Source: Bacteroidales bacterium
GTDB lineage: Bacteria > Bacteroidota > Bacteroidia > Bacteroidales > M50B96
Length of the DNA stretch: 32,256 bases
Reading direction: 5' to 3'
NCBI GenBank assembly: GCA_018401015.1
Contig: JAGYLP010000022.1
Coordinates: 1 to 32,256 of the forward strand
The notes under the pieces are model-generated. The model saw nothing but the letters and a program-made list of their open reading frames with translations. It had not been told where the DNA came from and searched no databases. Position 1 is the stretch's first letter. The number at the start of each line of letters is the position of its first letter. This document shows, in pieces, positions 16,126 through 25,600 of the stretch. The position numbers and the translations under genes were made by a program.

Positions 16126-16576
16126 GTTTTCCTTTATTAATTAGTTTTATGTTAAGTATTTAGAGCTTCGCAACTTGCTTGCAATGCTAATAAAGAAGCC
16201 CAAATTTTCAAAGCAGAATCGACTGCTTCGAATATGTTTAAAAATAGCCTGATTCCTACGCAATCTCACTTTTCGTCGTTGAATGTCGGAGAATGGGTTG
16301 ATGAGCTGCTAATTTGTTGAAATTCAGGCCTGTAATTGATGGTATAATTCGTTGTCGAATCAAAGAATAGGGAGCTTTTTACAAAACAACAGTTTCTTTG
16401 TAGTTCCTACCGGATCCCTCTTCCACGACCTTTAGAAGGAGGGCACCTCCTTACTTAGAGCCTGTACAGTGGACCTTTAAAAGCAGTACACATGAGAAAC
16501 GAATTTGTCCAATCGTTCTCGCTATTCTGATACTTCTGTAAGTGCTATCCGTGCCTTGGAATTTGGAGCAGGATTG
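16126..16576. other. Intergenic stretch, no gene recognised
   Basis: Both strands are broken by stops throughout. The only structure is aaggagg/cctcctt at 16436-16452, a perfect 7-bp stem with a 3-base loop. It lies downstream of the methyltransferase (minus strand) but has no T tract. The 3' side, from about 16126, carries aaaggaaaac just before the rocD ATG, a plausible ribosome-binding region. Confidence 0.4.
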
Positions 16577-17125
16577 CTATGTTTTTCTTTCGCAATAGAC
16601 AAACATGTGCCGAGGTGTAAAATAGCGCAGTATCGGTCGAATACCCAAGGCAAATTCGGGGTTGGTGTATTGTTTCTCTTTCAGGATGGTCCACCCGGCT
16701 TTATTGAGCAGCATCCGTAGTTGTTTGGGTTCAAATTCGTGATAATGACAATCGTAGGGATCGTTTGGATTCCAGTAGGCCTCGGCGAACCAAAGATTTA
16801 AGGGCACCGAAAGGATTAGTTTGGGTGCCCGAATCGCTTTGAGCAATGGGAAAGGGGAGACCAGATGCTCCAAAATTTCGAAGGCCGTAACCACCTCGTA
16901 ACCATCTTTTTCGACTTGATGAAAATCCAAATCCAGGTCTTGCTGGTTAGCGGTATTTTCGACTCGATGACCCTGTTGGCGTATAAGCTCCGACAAAGGA
17001 TTATTCGGACCCAAATCCAGAATGCTTAATTGCTTTGGCAGACATTCATGGATAAATTCAATGGTTCTTTGAAAGCGTCGCTGGTGTTTACCGTGATAGT
17101 CGCTATTTACTTCGATACTTTTCAT
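16577..17125 (-). CDS. SAM-dependent methyltransferase (class I, type 11/12-like)
   Basis: The protein has 182 residues. LSILDLGPNNPLSELI at about residues 33-48 is motif I of the Rossmann fold; the usual G-x-G is reduced to GPN. AFEILEHLVSPFPLLKAI is the motif IV/post-I region and LILSVPLNLWF the following strand. HYHEFEPKQLRMLL near the C-terminus resembles methyltransferases acting on glycolipids or quinone-like lipids. The substrate cannot be deduced. It follows the racemase by 47 bases on the same strand and may share its transcript. Confidence 0.78.
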   Translation of the reverse strand: MKSIEVNSDYHGKHQRRFQRTIEFIHECLPKQLSILDLGPNNPLSELIRQQGHRVENTANQQDLDLDFHQVEKDGYEVVTAFEILEHLVSPFPLLKAIRAPKLILSVPLNLWFAEAYWNPNDPYDCHYHEFEPKQLRMLLNKAGWTILKEKQYTNPEFALGIRPILRYFTPRHMFVYCERKT

Positions 17126-17172
17126 GCGCTAAAACTACGAATCTTGTGGGGTAGATCGAAGGTGCTTTACAC

Positions 17173-18261
17173 TTATTTTTTGGAAAAGTCTCCTTTAACT
17201 CTTTTGTCGATGTACCGGGAGTTGATCGTTCGCAGGGTTCCCATGTAATCCATGCGTAGTTCCAACAGATCGCCTACCTTGTAATCGGCTTTATTTTCAC
17301 CCAGGTCAATAACAAACATGTCGGAACTGGCCCCCACGATGCTTATGTCGGGATCAACCGGTTTGATATGTTCTCCTTCAACATCCAGTAATCCGATATC
17401 GATAATCGCTCTACAGGAGGTTTGTCCAATTTGGTTTTCGTCGAATTGAACAGTGTGCCCCTCGAGGTTGGTACCCATGTCGCCCATAGGAACCTGTGGC
17501 TTTTCAATTAACTCGATTATTTCAGAATGGAGGGTAAATACATCGTTCTCCATGTCTTCGAAGGGTCGGTCGTTATACACGTCGGTTCCCAGGTAGAGTG
17601 TTTCGCCCACCCGGAAGTGATTAATTCCGGCCGGAAGGAGACCCTGATAAATAAGTGGAATAGTAACCGAGGAACCTCCTGAAACATAGTCGATTTTACG
17701 ATTAAATTTTGCTTCGATTAATTGCTCGTACAAGGATAGTTGGATGAGTTTATCGTGGTTGGGCAGCACACCATAGAGGCAGGATAGGTTCGTGCCTATA
17801 CCAGCCACTTCGATGTGATCCATATTGAAAACCTGATCGTAGAATTCGATTAAGTCGTCGCGCATAACCCCTTCGCGCAATTCGCCCAGCTCAATCATGA
17901 TAATCACTTTGTGGACTTTGCCTTGTTTTTTAGCTTCTTCCGACAGCATTCGAATGGTTTCCATCTCGGTATTCATGCTGATATCAGCATATTGAACAAC
18001 GCCCTTAATGGCTCGTTTGGCCGGAGGTTTAATATAAATTGTTTCGATGGAAGGTTTTATCTGTTTGATCGTTTTGAGGTTGGATACACGAGAATCGCAT
18101 ACCTGTTCAATGTCGAACTGTAGTAATTCCTCCAGAAAAAGTTTATTTCCACACAAAAGTTTCGTTACAATAGACCATTGTATGTCACGTTTTTTAAACA
18201 GGTAATCAAGGTGTTCAAAATTAGCACGAAGTTTATCGCGATCGAGGGTTACAAAAGCCAT
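17173..18261 (-). CDS. PLP-dependent ornithine/alanine racemase family enzyme
   Basis: A 362-residue protein with an alanine-racemase-type N-terminal barrel: VTKLLCGN holds the Schiff-base lysine (K34), and strand motifs IEVAGIGTNLSCLYG and YVSGGSSVTIPL bind the phosphate. NHFRVGETLYLGTDV matches the ornithine-racemase (Orr/YhfX) branch more closely than true alanine racemase, which would have a separate C-terminal beta domain with a catalytic Tyr. It probably racemises ornithine or a related basic amino acid in the cytoplasm. The ornithine reading is supported by the neighbouring rocD pseudogene. It starts 1 base after the acetyltransferase stop, so the two are co-translated. Confidence 0.8.
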   Translation of the reverse strand: MAFVTLDRDKLRANFEHLDYLFKKRDIQWSIVTKLLCGNKLFLEELLQFDIEQVCDSRVSNLKTIKQIKPSIETIYIKPPAKRAIKGVVQYADISMNTEMETIRMLSEEAKKQGKVHKVIIMIELGELREGVMRDDLIEFYDQVFNMDHIEVAGIGTNLSCLYGVLPNHDKLIQLSLYEQLIEAKFNRKIDYVSGGSSVTIPLIYQGLLPAGINHFRVGETLYLGTDVYNDRPFEDMENDVFTLHSEIIELIEKPQVPMGDMGTNLEGHTVQFDENQIGQTSCRAIIDIGLLDVEGEHIKPVDPDISIVGASSDMFVIDLGENKADYKVGDLLELRMDYMGTLRTINSRYIDKRVKGDFSKK

Positions 18262-18262
18262 C

Positions 18263-18709
18263 TTAGTCTTTTTTAAGGTATCTCATTTCAAGGTATTTGC
18301 TGGTAAATCCAATTTTTTCGTAGAGGTGTCGTGCCGGGTTGTCGGGTTCAACGTGCAAAGCAACGTTTCCTTCGGCTACTTTCATAGCTTCCTGCATCAT
18401 GTGTTTGCCGATTCCTTTTCCTCGCAAGGCACGGTCGGTAGCAATATACACGAGAATGTTCTCGGGAATATATCCTTCCATTCCGGTTCGATTTACCACT
18501 ACTACGCAAGCGGTCGATCCTTCCCAAAAACCTTGTAATACGAATCCTCCAAATGAAGGATACTCTTTGAGTGAATAGTTAACGGCCTTTTCAATGTCGT
18601 TCCATGCATCGCCAAATTGCTCCAAATGTTGATGCAAAAAGTTAATTAGTTCTTCTTTTTCTTCTTTACTCGGTTTTTGATTTTCGTTAAATAATTTCGT
18701 TTTAATCAT
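18263..18709 (-). CDS. GNAT-family N-acetyltransferase
   Basis: With the ATG at 18709 the protein has 148 residues; a GTG at 18736 would add nine. RALRGKGIGKHMMQEAM is GNAT motif A (RxxGxG/A), which binds the acetyl-CoA pyrophosphate, and HVEPDNPARHLYEKIGF is motif B. The N-terminal half (residues 20-75) carries the acceptor side and is not specific. It is the first gene of the minus-strand cluster with the racemase, so its substrate may be an amino acid such as ornithine or its D-isomer; that is inference from context. Confidence 0.85.
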   Translation of the reverse strand: MIKTKLFNENQKPSKEEKEELINFLHQHLEQFGDAWNDIEKAVNYSLKEYPSFGGFVLQGFWEGSTACVVVVNRTGMEGYIPENILVYIATDRALRGKGIGKHMMQEAMKVAEGNVALHVEPDNPARHLYEKIGFTSKYLEMRYLKKD

Positions 18710-18723
18710 AAATTTTTTACGAA

Positions 18724-18873
18724 ATGCCCCAGGCACTCGAAGCGCTGCGGGACATGCTCGCCGCGCTTTCTTCTGAGAAAAGAGAGTTTCTCAGTCACTT
18801 TACCAGGCTGATATGTGATATTTTTGAATCGATGTCACAAAGTAATAAAAAATGCAACCCGATTCCAAGATAA
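18724..18873 (+). CDS. Possible small protein, divergent to the acetyltransferase gene
   Basis: An open frame of 49 residues starts MPQALEALRDMLAALSSEKR and runs to a TAA at 18871-18873. The first 40 residues are alpha-helical and amphipathic by eye. It has no recognised family or clear ribosome-binding site. It overlaps the leader hairpins of the opposite gene, and one of the two readings is probably wrong. Confidence 0.25.
   Translation: MPQALEALRDMLAALSSEKREFLSHFTRLICDIFESMSQSNKKCNPIPR
18742..18794 (-). promoter_or_regulatory. Structured leader of the acetyltransferase-racemase transcript
   Basis: Two stems lie between the promoter match at 18838-18868 and the start at 18709. One is ctgagaaa/tttctcag, 8 bp perfect with a 6-base loop (18773-18794). 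The other is gcgctgcg/cgccgcgc, 8 bp with one mismatch and a 9-base loop (18742-18766). The second is far more GC-rich than its surroundings. Together they suggest a regulatory leader RNA, but no known riboswitch is recognised. A plus-strand ORF covers the same bases and is an alternative explanation. Confidence 0.4.
18838..18868 (-). promoter_or_regulatory. Promoter of the acetyltransferase-racemase cluster
   Basis: On the minus strand a TTG at 18868-18866 is 20 bases from TTACTTTG at 18845-18838, one mismatch from TAnnTTTG. This would give a leader of about 120 bases before the ATG at 18709, long enough for the two hairpins. Confidence 0.45.
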
Positions 18874-18999
18874 TTAGCTTTTATTTCATGTTTGACTCCA
18901 TATTGAATCCTTTATTTTTCTGAAAACTAACTTAGAATAGCTTTGGATCGATCAAGGAATTATTCTTGAAGCCGGTTTTATGCTTGAAAAACTAGTTTT

Positions 19000-19152
19000 A
19001 TGTTTTTTTTGTTAGGAGCCGATTTTGCTTTTTTGATCAACTTAATTGTCCTATTTTGGAGTGGTTTTGCTGTTAGCACGGCAGCTCCAGCCAAATTACC
19101 GAACCCTGAATGGGACAATGATTCGACAAAAGGCTCTGTCAGGAACGGTTAA
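19000..19152 (+). CDS. Possible small membrane or exported protein
   Basis: An open frame of 50 residues starts MFFLLGADFAFLINLIVLFW, hydrophobic for the first ~25 residues, then a polar Pro/Asn/Asp-rich tail ending in SVRNG. It ends 39 bases before the glycosyltransferase start. No family is recognised, and the hydrophobic segment comes from a T-rich run that could open a frame by chance. Confidence 0.25.
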   Translation: MFFLLGADFAFLINLIVLFWSGFAVSTAAPAKLPNPEWDNDSTKGSVRNG

Positions 19153-19191
19153 AGTGTTTTTGAATGAAATGTTTTAACGACGGAGTATAAC

Positions 19192-20100
19192 ATGAAAAAA
19201 GTAAGTGTTATTGTTACCACCTTTAATGCCGAAAAGACGATTATTCCTACCCTTAAGTCGATTTTAGATCAAGAAGGCATCGGGGAGCTTTTCGAAGTAG
19301 AGCTAATTGTTGTCGATGATTGCTCCACCGACCATACCCTGAAGGTACTCCAGGGCATCCCGGCACGAGTAATGACAACGCCGGAAAATACCGGAGGTCC
19401 GAACATTGGGCGGAATATGGGTATAAAGGCTGCAACCGGCGACTACCTTGCCATTACCGACCACGATGATATCTGGATGCCTCATCGACTCAAAACTATG
19501 TTGCCTTACCTGGAGAATTACCCAATTGTGACATCGGGTTATACGATTATCGACGTGGTGAACCAAAAAGAATTTTCCCGTAATTGTAATAGTCAGTATG
19601 GCTTCGTTAAATATGAGCAAAATGAAACCTTTCTTGCTCGGCTTAAAAAACTAAACAGCGGGCAAATAACCTATCTCGGAGCCATTATTTATCGTCGTGA
19701 GTTAAAGGATATTCTCTTCGAAGACTATTTTGGAATGGTCGATTTCGATTGGATCCTTCGGCTTTTTCACCAACAAAGCAGCTTAGAAATTTGCAAACCG
19801 CTCTACAAACGCTATGTACATGGTAGTAATTTGTATATGAGGGATGTATATCGTAAGTTCGATTTTTATTACTCCCTCATGAGTATCGAAGATTATCAGG
19901 AGTTGTATCCAAGAGAGGTTCGAAAAGCGACTCGACGAATTAATGGCAGTAGAGCCCGATATTACTATCTGGTCGGAAACATGCGAAAAGCACGCTACCA
20001 TTTTCGCAAAGGAGAATTCAACTGGATTACGCTGTTGTATTATTTTACTACCTATGTTGGCCATCGCTACGTGAAAAAGAAGTTTAATATTTTTGGTTAG
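19192..20100 (+). CDS. Glycosyltransferase family 2
   Basis: The 302-residue protein has a GT-A fold: KKVSVIVTTFNAEKTIIPTL at the start, LIVVDDCSTDHTLKVL binding the nucleotide, and AITDHDDIWMPHRL as the metal-binding DxD region. GMVDFDWILRLF is the acceptor-side segment. The C-terminal ~70 residues are basic and rich in aromatic residues, without a clear membrane helix. It probably adds a sugar to a surface polysaccharide or glycolipid; the sugar cannot be told. GGAG lies 10 bases ahead of the ATG. FkbM follows after 6 bases, so the two form an operon. Confidence 0.88.
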   Translation: MKKVSVIVTTFNAEKTIIPTLKSILDQEGIGELFEVELIVVDDCSTDHTLKVLQGIPARVMTTPENTGGPNIGRNMGIKAATGDYLAITDHDDIWMPHRLKTMLPYLENYPIVTSGYTIIDVVNQKEFSRNCNSQYGFVKYEQNETFLARLKKLNSGQITYLGAIIYRRELKDILFEDYFGMVDFDWILRLFHQQSSLEICKPLYKRYVHGSNLYMRDVYRKFDFYYSLMSIEDYQELYPREVRKATRRINGSRARYYYLVGNMRKARYHFRKGEFNWITLLYYFTTYVGHRYVKKKFNIFG

Positions 20101-20106
20101 GAAGCA

Positions 20107-20859
20107 ATGAAAAAGCTAAAGAGAAAATTGAATGAAATGCGACAAGAGGTTATTTTTTCCTTTCGTTCCTGGAAAATGGCCCTCCTCCAAAATCCTCAAT
20201 GGGTGGCTCATCTCCATTCCAATATTAAGCTGCCACGTCGGTGGTATGGAAGCACTTACGGTGGTTTTTTTGTGTGCCCCGATTACCTCCGGGCGCAGTC
20301 CATTGTTTATTCGGTTGGTATTGGTAAGGATATTAGTTTCGACCGAAAAATTATTCAGAATCACGGGTGTAAGGTGTTTGCTTTCGATCCTACCCCAAAA
20401 TCCATTCAGTACCTCGCTGAACTAAACCTACCCTCAGAGTTCATCTTTCATCCTTGGGGTTTAGCAGTTCAAAGCGGACCACAAACTTTTTATTTGCCGA
20501 AAGATGATCGTGGCGTATCCGGAAGTCGTGAAATGAATCATGCCGTAGATGCCCAAAAAAGCATTGAAGTGGATATGAAATCGCTACCCGATCTCATGAA
20601 CTTGATGGGCCATTCGCATATCGACCTACTAAAGATTGATATTGAGGGCTCTGAATATGAGGTGATTAAGGATGTTTTGAATCGGTCGATCACGATAAAC
20701 CAGCTGTTAATCGAATTTCACGATCGGTTTTTCAATACCGATGAACCGCGATCCCTCGCTACAATCCAACAGTTACAAGAAGCTGGTTACCGCATCTTCG
20801 CCACATCTCGAAACAAAGAAGAAATTTCGCTCATCCATGAAAGAATGTTGACCTCTTAA
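20107..20859 (+). CDS. FkbM-family SAM-dependent methyltransferase
   Basis: The 250-residue protein shows the FkbM pattern: VYSVGIGKDISFDRKII binds SAM, VFAFDPTPKSIQYL follows, and LLKIDIEGSEYEVI (about 178-191) is the family hallmark after the active strand. FkbM members O-methylate sugars or polyketides, and such genes are common in polysaccharide clusters. The preceding glycosyltransferase suggests a methylated sugar, by inference. The 20860-21102 stretch after it has no gene, only the promoter of the efflux operon. Confidence 0.85.
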   Translation: MKKLKRKLNEMRQEVIFSFRSWKMALLQNPQWVAHLHSNIKLPRRWYGSTYGGFFVCPDYLRAQSIVYSVGIGKDISFDRKIIQNHGCKVFAFDPTPKSIQYLAELNLPSEFIFHPWGLAVQSGPQTFYLPKDDRGVSGSREMNHAVDAQKSIEVDMKSLPDLMNLMGHSHIDLLKIDIEGSEYEVIKDVLNRSITINQLLIEFHDRFFNTDEPRSLATIQQLQEAGYRIFATSRNKEEISLIHERMLTS

Positions 20860-21047
20860 AAATTAGTTTGACAATGAGGAATTCAAGATTCAAAATTTAA
20901 GGACAGGGATTAAGGGGTGATATGCTACAAAAGTGTCAATAATTGAGCTCAACAAAAGATTAGCCGGCAGATTTAGGTTCATTGATGTGCTTTGTCGTAC
21001 GGTTAGCTTTGGCTCTTGAATTAATTTGTTAAATAGAAGTGAAAGCA

Positions 21048-21079
21048 TTGGTGCATGCGCTCTCTTTTTCTTTCATTTG
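21048..21079 (+). promoter_or_regulatory. Promoter of the RND efflux operon
   Basis: A TTG at 21048-21050 is 21 bases from ttcatttg at 21072-21079, one mismatch from TAnnTTTG. The ATG at 21103 lies 23 bases downstream. No operator palindrome or metal-regulator gene is seen nearby. Confidence 0.45.
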
Positions 21080-21102
21080 TGAATCAAATTTAATTCAACG
21101 CT

Positions 21103-22620
21103 ATGAAAGCTTATCATGCTTTGCTAGGCTTGCTCTTTGCAGGCTTACTGTATTCCTGCCAGCCACATTCTCATTCGAACGACGATCACCATCAAAACGA
21201 GGATCATTCGCACGAAGTTGTTCCCCTAATGTTAACGAGCTATTCCCAAAACTTCGAGCTCTTTGCCGAAGCTGAACCGCTCGTCGTGAATCAATCATCC
21301 GAAGTCTTGGCTCATTTTACCCATTTAGCCAACTTCAAACCCTTCGATGGCGAATTAACTGCTATCAATCTGACTCAAGACGATCATACTACAGCTGCTC
21401 AAGAAATCAATAAAATTAAACCCGGAATTTTTCGGTTTCAGCTTACTCCGAAGCAAGCCGGCAAGCAGGAAGTAGAATTTATAATGAAAGATCAAGCTGG
21501 AGATTACTCCTTCCGGTTAGACTTGATCGTTTCAGCCACGAAACCAGAAGCGGATGAAATTGCTGAATCCTCTCAAGTAAACGTTTCCGATGCGCAGTTT
21601 TTTTCGAAAGAACAGTCCTGGAAAATCGATTTTGCAACGGATTATCCACAGCTAAGCCAACAAGGTCCTCAAATAATAGCGACTGCCAAACTATCTCCCT
21701 TGCCCTCCATGGTAGCTACCATTCATGCAGGTATTTCAGGTATAATAAGCGATCCTGACAACAAGCTCTTTCCTGGTCGTAAGGTGGAAAAAGGAGAGGC
21801 TTTAGCCTGGTTAAAAGGAAATCTATTGGCCGATGAATCCATTCAGCTTCGAATGGCCCAGGCACGTAAACAATGGGAAAAAGCGGAACAAGATTTTTTA
21901 CGGGTAACGTCCTTGCGTGAGGAAAAAATCGTTTCGGAACGCGAATTTCTCGATGCACAGCTCGCTTATCATTTAGCCGAAAATGAATGGCTCAATTTGG
22001 AACGAAGTTATCAACCCGAAGGGCAGAGACTAATAGCAACGGAGTCGGGTCGATTGCATCGTGTATATGTCGAATCGGGAGAGTATGCCGAGGCTGGTCA
22101 GGCTCTCTTTGCGATCGACCCGGGAAGCCACTTGCTGCTTGAAGCTGAAATGGCACCACGTTACCGAAAAAGCCTGGATCGAATAGCATCGATTGAACTG
22201 AAAACCACTGATGGAGCGTATTTTTTATCCGAAAGTTTGGATTGGAACGTGCTAAGTATAGGATCTTCCACCCAATCCGACAATTTCCTGCTACCGGTTA
22301 GCATCGCTGTTCGATCTCATCCCGACCTACTCCCCGGAACCTTTGTTGAGTTAATGATTCGCACGGAAGGTGAAGTCGAGCATTTAATCGTTCCCCAATC
22401 GGCTTTAGTCGAGCAACAGGGAAATTATTTTGTGTATGTTCAGCATCATCCTGAATCGTTCGAGAAAAGGTTGGTTCAGGTTTCAAGCTTGTATGGACAG
22501 GATGCTATCATAAATGCAGGCTTGCAGCCCAACGAGCGCCTGGTAACCCGTGGTGCCATCATGCTAAAGTTAGCCGAAGCAAGTGGCGGATTAGATGCTC
22601 ATGCAGGTCACGTACATTAG
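21103..22620 (+). CDS. Periplasmic adaptor lipoprotein of heavy-metal RND efflux (CusB/CzcB-like)
   Basis: The protein has 505 residues, with a lipoprotein signal ending LLYS-C19. The mature N-terminus is His-rich (PHSHSNDDHHQNEDHSHE) and the C-terminus ends in DAHAGHVH. A beta domain at about 40-145 (FTHLANFKPFDGELTAINL) resembles the YtkA-like or extended N-terminal domain of Bacteroidota adaptors. Next come the split lipoyl/barrel-sandwich halves around a helical hairpin (about 245-310: RMAQARKQWEKAEQDFLRVT). The beta-barrel and membrane-proximal domains close the protein. It bridges the inner-membrane pump and outer-membrane channel; the His tracts may bind the exported metal. It is the first gene of a three-gene operon. 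Confidence 0.9.
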   Translation: MKAYHALLGLLFAGLLYSCQPHSHSNDDHHQNEDHSHEVVPLMLTSYSQNFELFAEAEPLVVNQSSEVLAHFTHLANFKPFDGELTAINLTQDDHTTAAQEINKIKPGIFRFQLTPKQAGKQEVEFIMKDQAGDYSFRLDLIVSATKPEADEIAESSQVNVSDAQFFSKEQSWKIDFATDYPQLSQQGPQIIATAKLSPLPSMVATIHAGISGIISDPDNKLFPGRKVEKGEALAWLKGNLLADESIQLRMAQARKQWEKAEQDFLRVTSLREEKIVSEREFLDAQLAYHLAENEWLNLERSYQPEGQRLIATESGRLHRVYVESGEYAEAGQALFAIDPGSHLLLEAEMAPRYRKSLDRIASIELKTTDGAYFLSESLDWNVLSIGSSTQSDNFLLPVSIAVRSHPDLLPGTFVELMIRTEGEVEHLIVPQSALVEQQGNYFVYVQHHPESFEKRLVQVSSLYGQDAIINAGLQPNERLVTRGAIMLKLAEASGGLDAHAGHVH

Positions 22621-22632
22621 GAGGGAAGGAAT

Positions 22633-25600
22633 ATGTTAGATCGAATCATTCATTTTTCGCTCCACAACAAATACCTCGTGTTAATTATTGGGGTCATTTT
22701 AATGGCAGTAGGATTGCGCACTTCCGTTAACATGGATGTGGATGTTTTTCCCGATTTAACCGCTCCTACGGTGGTGGTTATGACCGACGCACATGGAATG
22801 GCTTCGGAAGAGGTAGAGCGCCTGGTTACATTTCCCATTGAAACGGTGGTAAATGGTTCTACGGGTGTACGGCGTGTTCGCTCGGCTTCGGCTCAAGGCT
22901 TTTCTTTCGTATGGGTCGAATTCGATTGGGGCACAGATATTTACAAAGCTCGTCAGGTGGTAAGCGAAAAGCTCATCCAAATAAGTGCACAAATGCCTTT
23001 GGGAGTGAGCCAACCCATGCTAGCCCCTCAATCGAGTATTATGGGGGAAATTTTCTTTGTCGGTTTACAAGCTGACTCTACCTCGCTCATGGAATTGCGC
23101 ACCTTAGCTGAATGGAGCATCAAACCCTTGATTTTGTCAACGGGTGGTGTTTCCCAGGTGAGCATCATTGGTGGCGAATACAAGGAATATCAGGTTTTAC
23201 TCGACCCGGAAAAAATGGCCTTCTATGGAGTTGGTTTAAACGAGGTTGCGGAAGTATGCCGAGGTATTGGAAGGAATGCACCTGGGGGCGTAGTACGCCA
23301 GTTTGGGAATGAGTTTACCGTGAGGGGAATTGCCCGGACAGCTGACCTCGATGAGTTGGCATCCACTTTTATCAAAATGCGCGGAAATAAATCGATTGTA
23401 CTGGGAGATGTGGCGGTGGTGCAAATAGGTGCGGCCCCCAAAATGGGAACTGCAGCCGGCAACGGAGAGCCGGCGGTTATCATGGCTATTTCCAAACAAC
23501 CCGGCACCAATACTTTACAATTAACCGAAGCCATTGAAACAAATCTGGAAGCGCTCAAAACGTCATTACCTCCCGATGTTCAGTTGAATACCCATATTTT
23601 CCGGCAGGCCGATTTCATCGAAGCATCGGTAAACAATGTTCAAAAAGCTTTAATCGAAGGAAGTATTTTTGTCGTAATCATCTTATTCCTGTTTCTCCAA
23701 AGTTTCAGAACCACCATTATTTCCCTTATAGCCATTCCTATTTCATTGCTCGGAGCAGTACTCGTTTTGAACGCTTTGGGAATGTCGATTAACACTATGA
23801 GTCTGGGAGGAATGGCCATTGCGATTGGTTCCCTGGTGGACGATGCCATTATTGATGTGGAGAACGTTTATAAACGATTGCGTCAAAACCGGCAGCTTCC
23901 TGATTATTTGCGTAAAAGTGCTCTCATGGTTGTGTACGACGCTTCGCGAGAGATTCGATCGTCTATTTTTAATGCTACCCTTATTATCATGGTTGCTTTT
24001 GTGCCACTCTTTTTCCTCTCAGGAATGGAAGGACGAATGCTCCAACCCTTGGGGATTTCTTTTCTGGTAGCCCTTTTTGTATCCCTTTTAGTAGCCATGA
24101 CGCTTACTCCGATTTTGGCTCAATGGCTTTTGTCGGATGAGGCTTATTTGCGTAAAAATGAAAAGGATAATCGATTTGTGCAAACCTTGATGCGCGCTTA
24201 CACGCAGTCGCTCACCCGTGTTTTGAACCATCGGTTTCTCGTTTTAGGAAGCATTATCGTTTTATTTATTGCCTCCCTATGGGTATTTTCAGGATTAGGA
24301 CGTAGTTTCCTTCCTGAGTTTAACGAAGGGTCCTTAACCATATCGCTCATCACTCAGCCGGGTACCTCGCTCGACGAAAGCGATCGCATAGGGAGCATTG
24401 TAGAGCGTGAGCTACTGAGCATTCCGGAAGTTCAGAGTACGGCCCGCAGAACGGGTCGAGGCGAACTCGACGAACACTCACAGGCTACGAATAGTGCCGA
24501 ACTCGATGTTAATTTCGATTTGGCCGAACGTTCGCATGCCGAATTCATGGAATCGGTTCGACAAACGCTGGGTCAAATTCCGGGTATTGCCTTTACGGTC
24601 GGACAGCCCTTAGGTCATCGCATCGATCACATGCTAAGCGGTACCCGAGCGAACATCGCTATCAAGATTTTCGGAGAAGATTTGCCCTTGCTTTATCAAG
24701 TGGGGAAAGAGATTGAATCGAAAATTCAGGGTGTTGAAGGACTGGTAGATATATCGGTCGATCAGCAAATTGAAGTGCCCCAATTGCTTATTCGTCCCGA
24801 TCGGGAACGACTTGCTCGTGCCGGCATTTCGATGCAAAGTTTTACCGATTTTGTTGAAATCGCCTATGGTGGAGAAAAAATGGCCGATATCTACGAGAAT
24901 CAACGTCGATTCGACTTAGTGGTTCGTTTCGAGGAAGATTATACTTCGCATATCGACGGAATAAAGAATGGTTTAATCGACACCTACGATGGGCGAAAAA
25001 TACCCCTATCTGAAGTCGCAGAAGTACGATCGCTCATGGGGCCAAGTACGATAACCCGCGAGAATGTTCACCGGAAATTAGTGGTATCCGCCAATGTTGC
25101 CGGTCGCGATTTACGCAGCGTGGTTCAGGATATTCAACAGGAAATAATGAATCATGTAGCTCTTCCCGAAGGGTATCGGATTGAGTACGGAGGACAATTC
25201 GAAAGCGAAGAAAAAGCTTCCAGAACCTTACTGCTCACCTCTATATTGGCTATTCTGGTTATTTTCTTCCTGCTATATCAGGAATTTCGAAGCTTTCGTT
25301 TAGCAGGATTAATTCTATTAAATCTTCCCTTAGCCCTGATTGGTGGAATTTTGTCGGTTTGGATTACTTCCGGAAGCTTGAGCATTCCGGCTATTATCGG
25401 GTTCATTACCTTGTTTGGGATAGCTACTCGAAATGGAATCTTGCTCGTTTCCAATTATCAGCGACTGCAAGCTTCCGGAACTCCCTTAACCGAAACCTTA
25501 ATCCAAGGGTCGGCCGATAGGCTAAATGCCATTCTAATGACTGCCCTTACGGCCGCGTTGGCCCTTATCCCACTGGCCTTGCAAGGTGATTTATCGGGGA

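Noticed and set aside
16436-16452. aaggagg/cctcctt stem as a terminator
   Set aside because: The stem is perfect but short and no T tract follows on either strand.
22756-24098. Several 60-110 codon frames opposite or inside the RND pump gene
   Set aside because: Shadows of the pump coding sequence; none has independent motifs.
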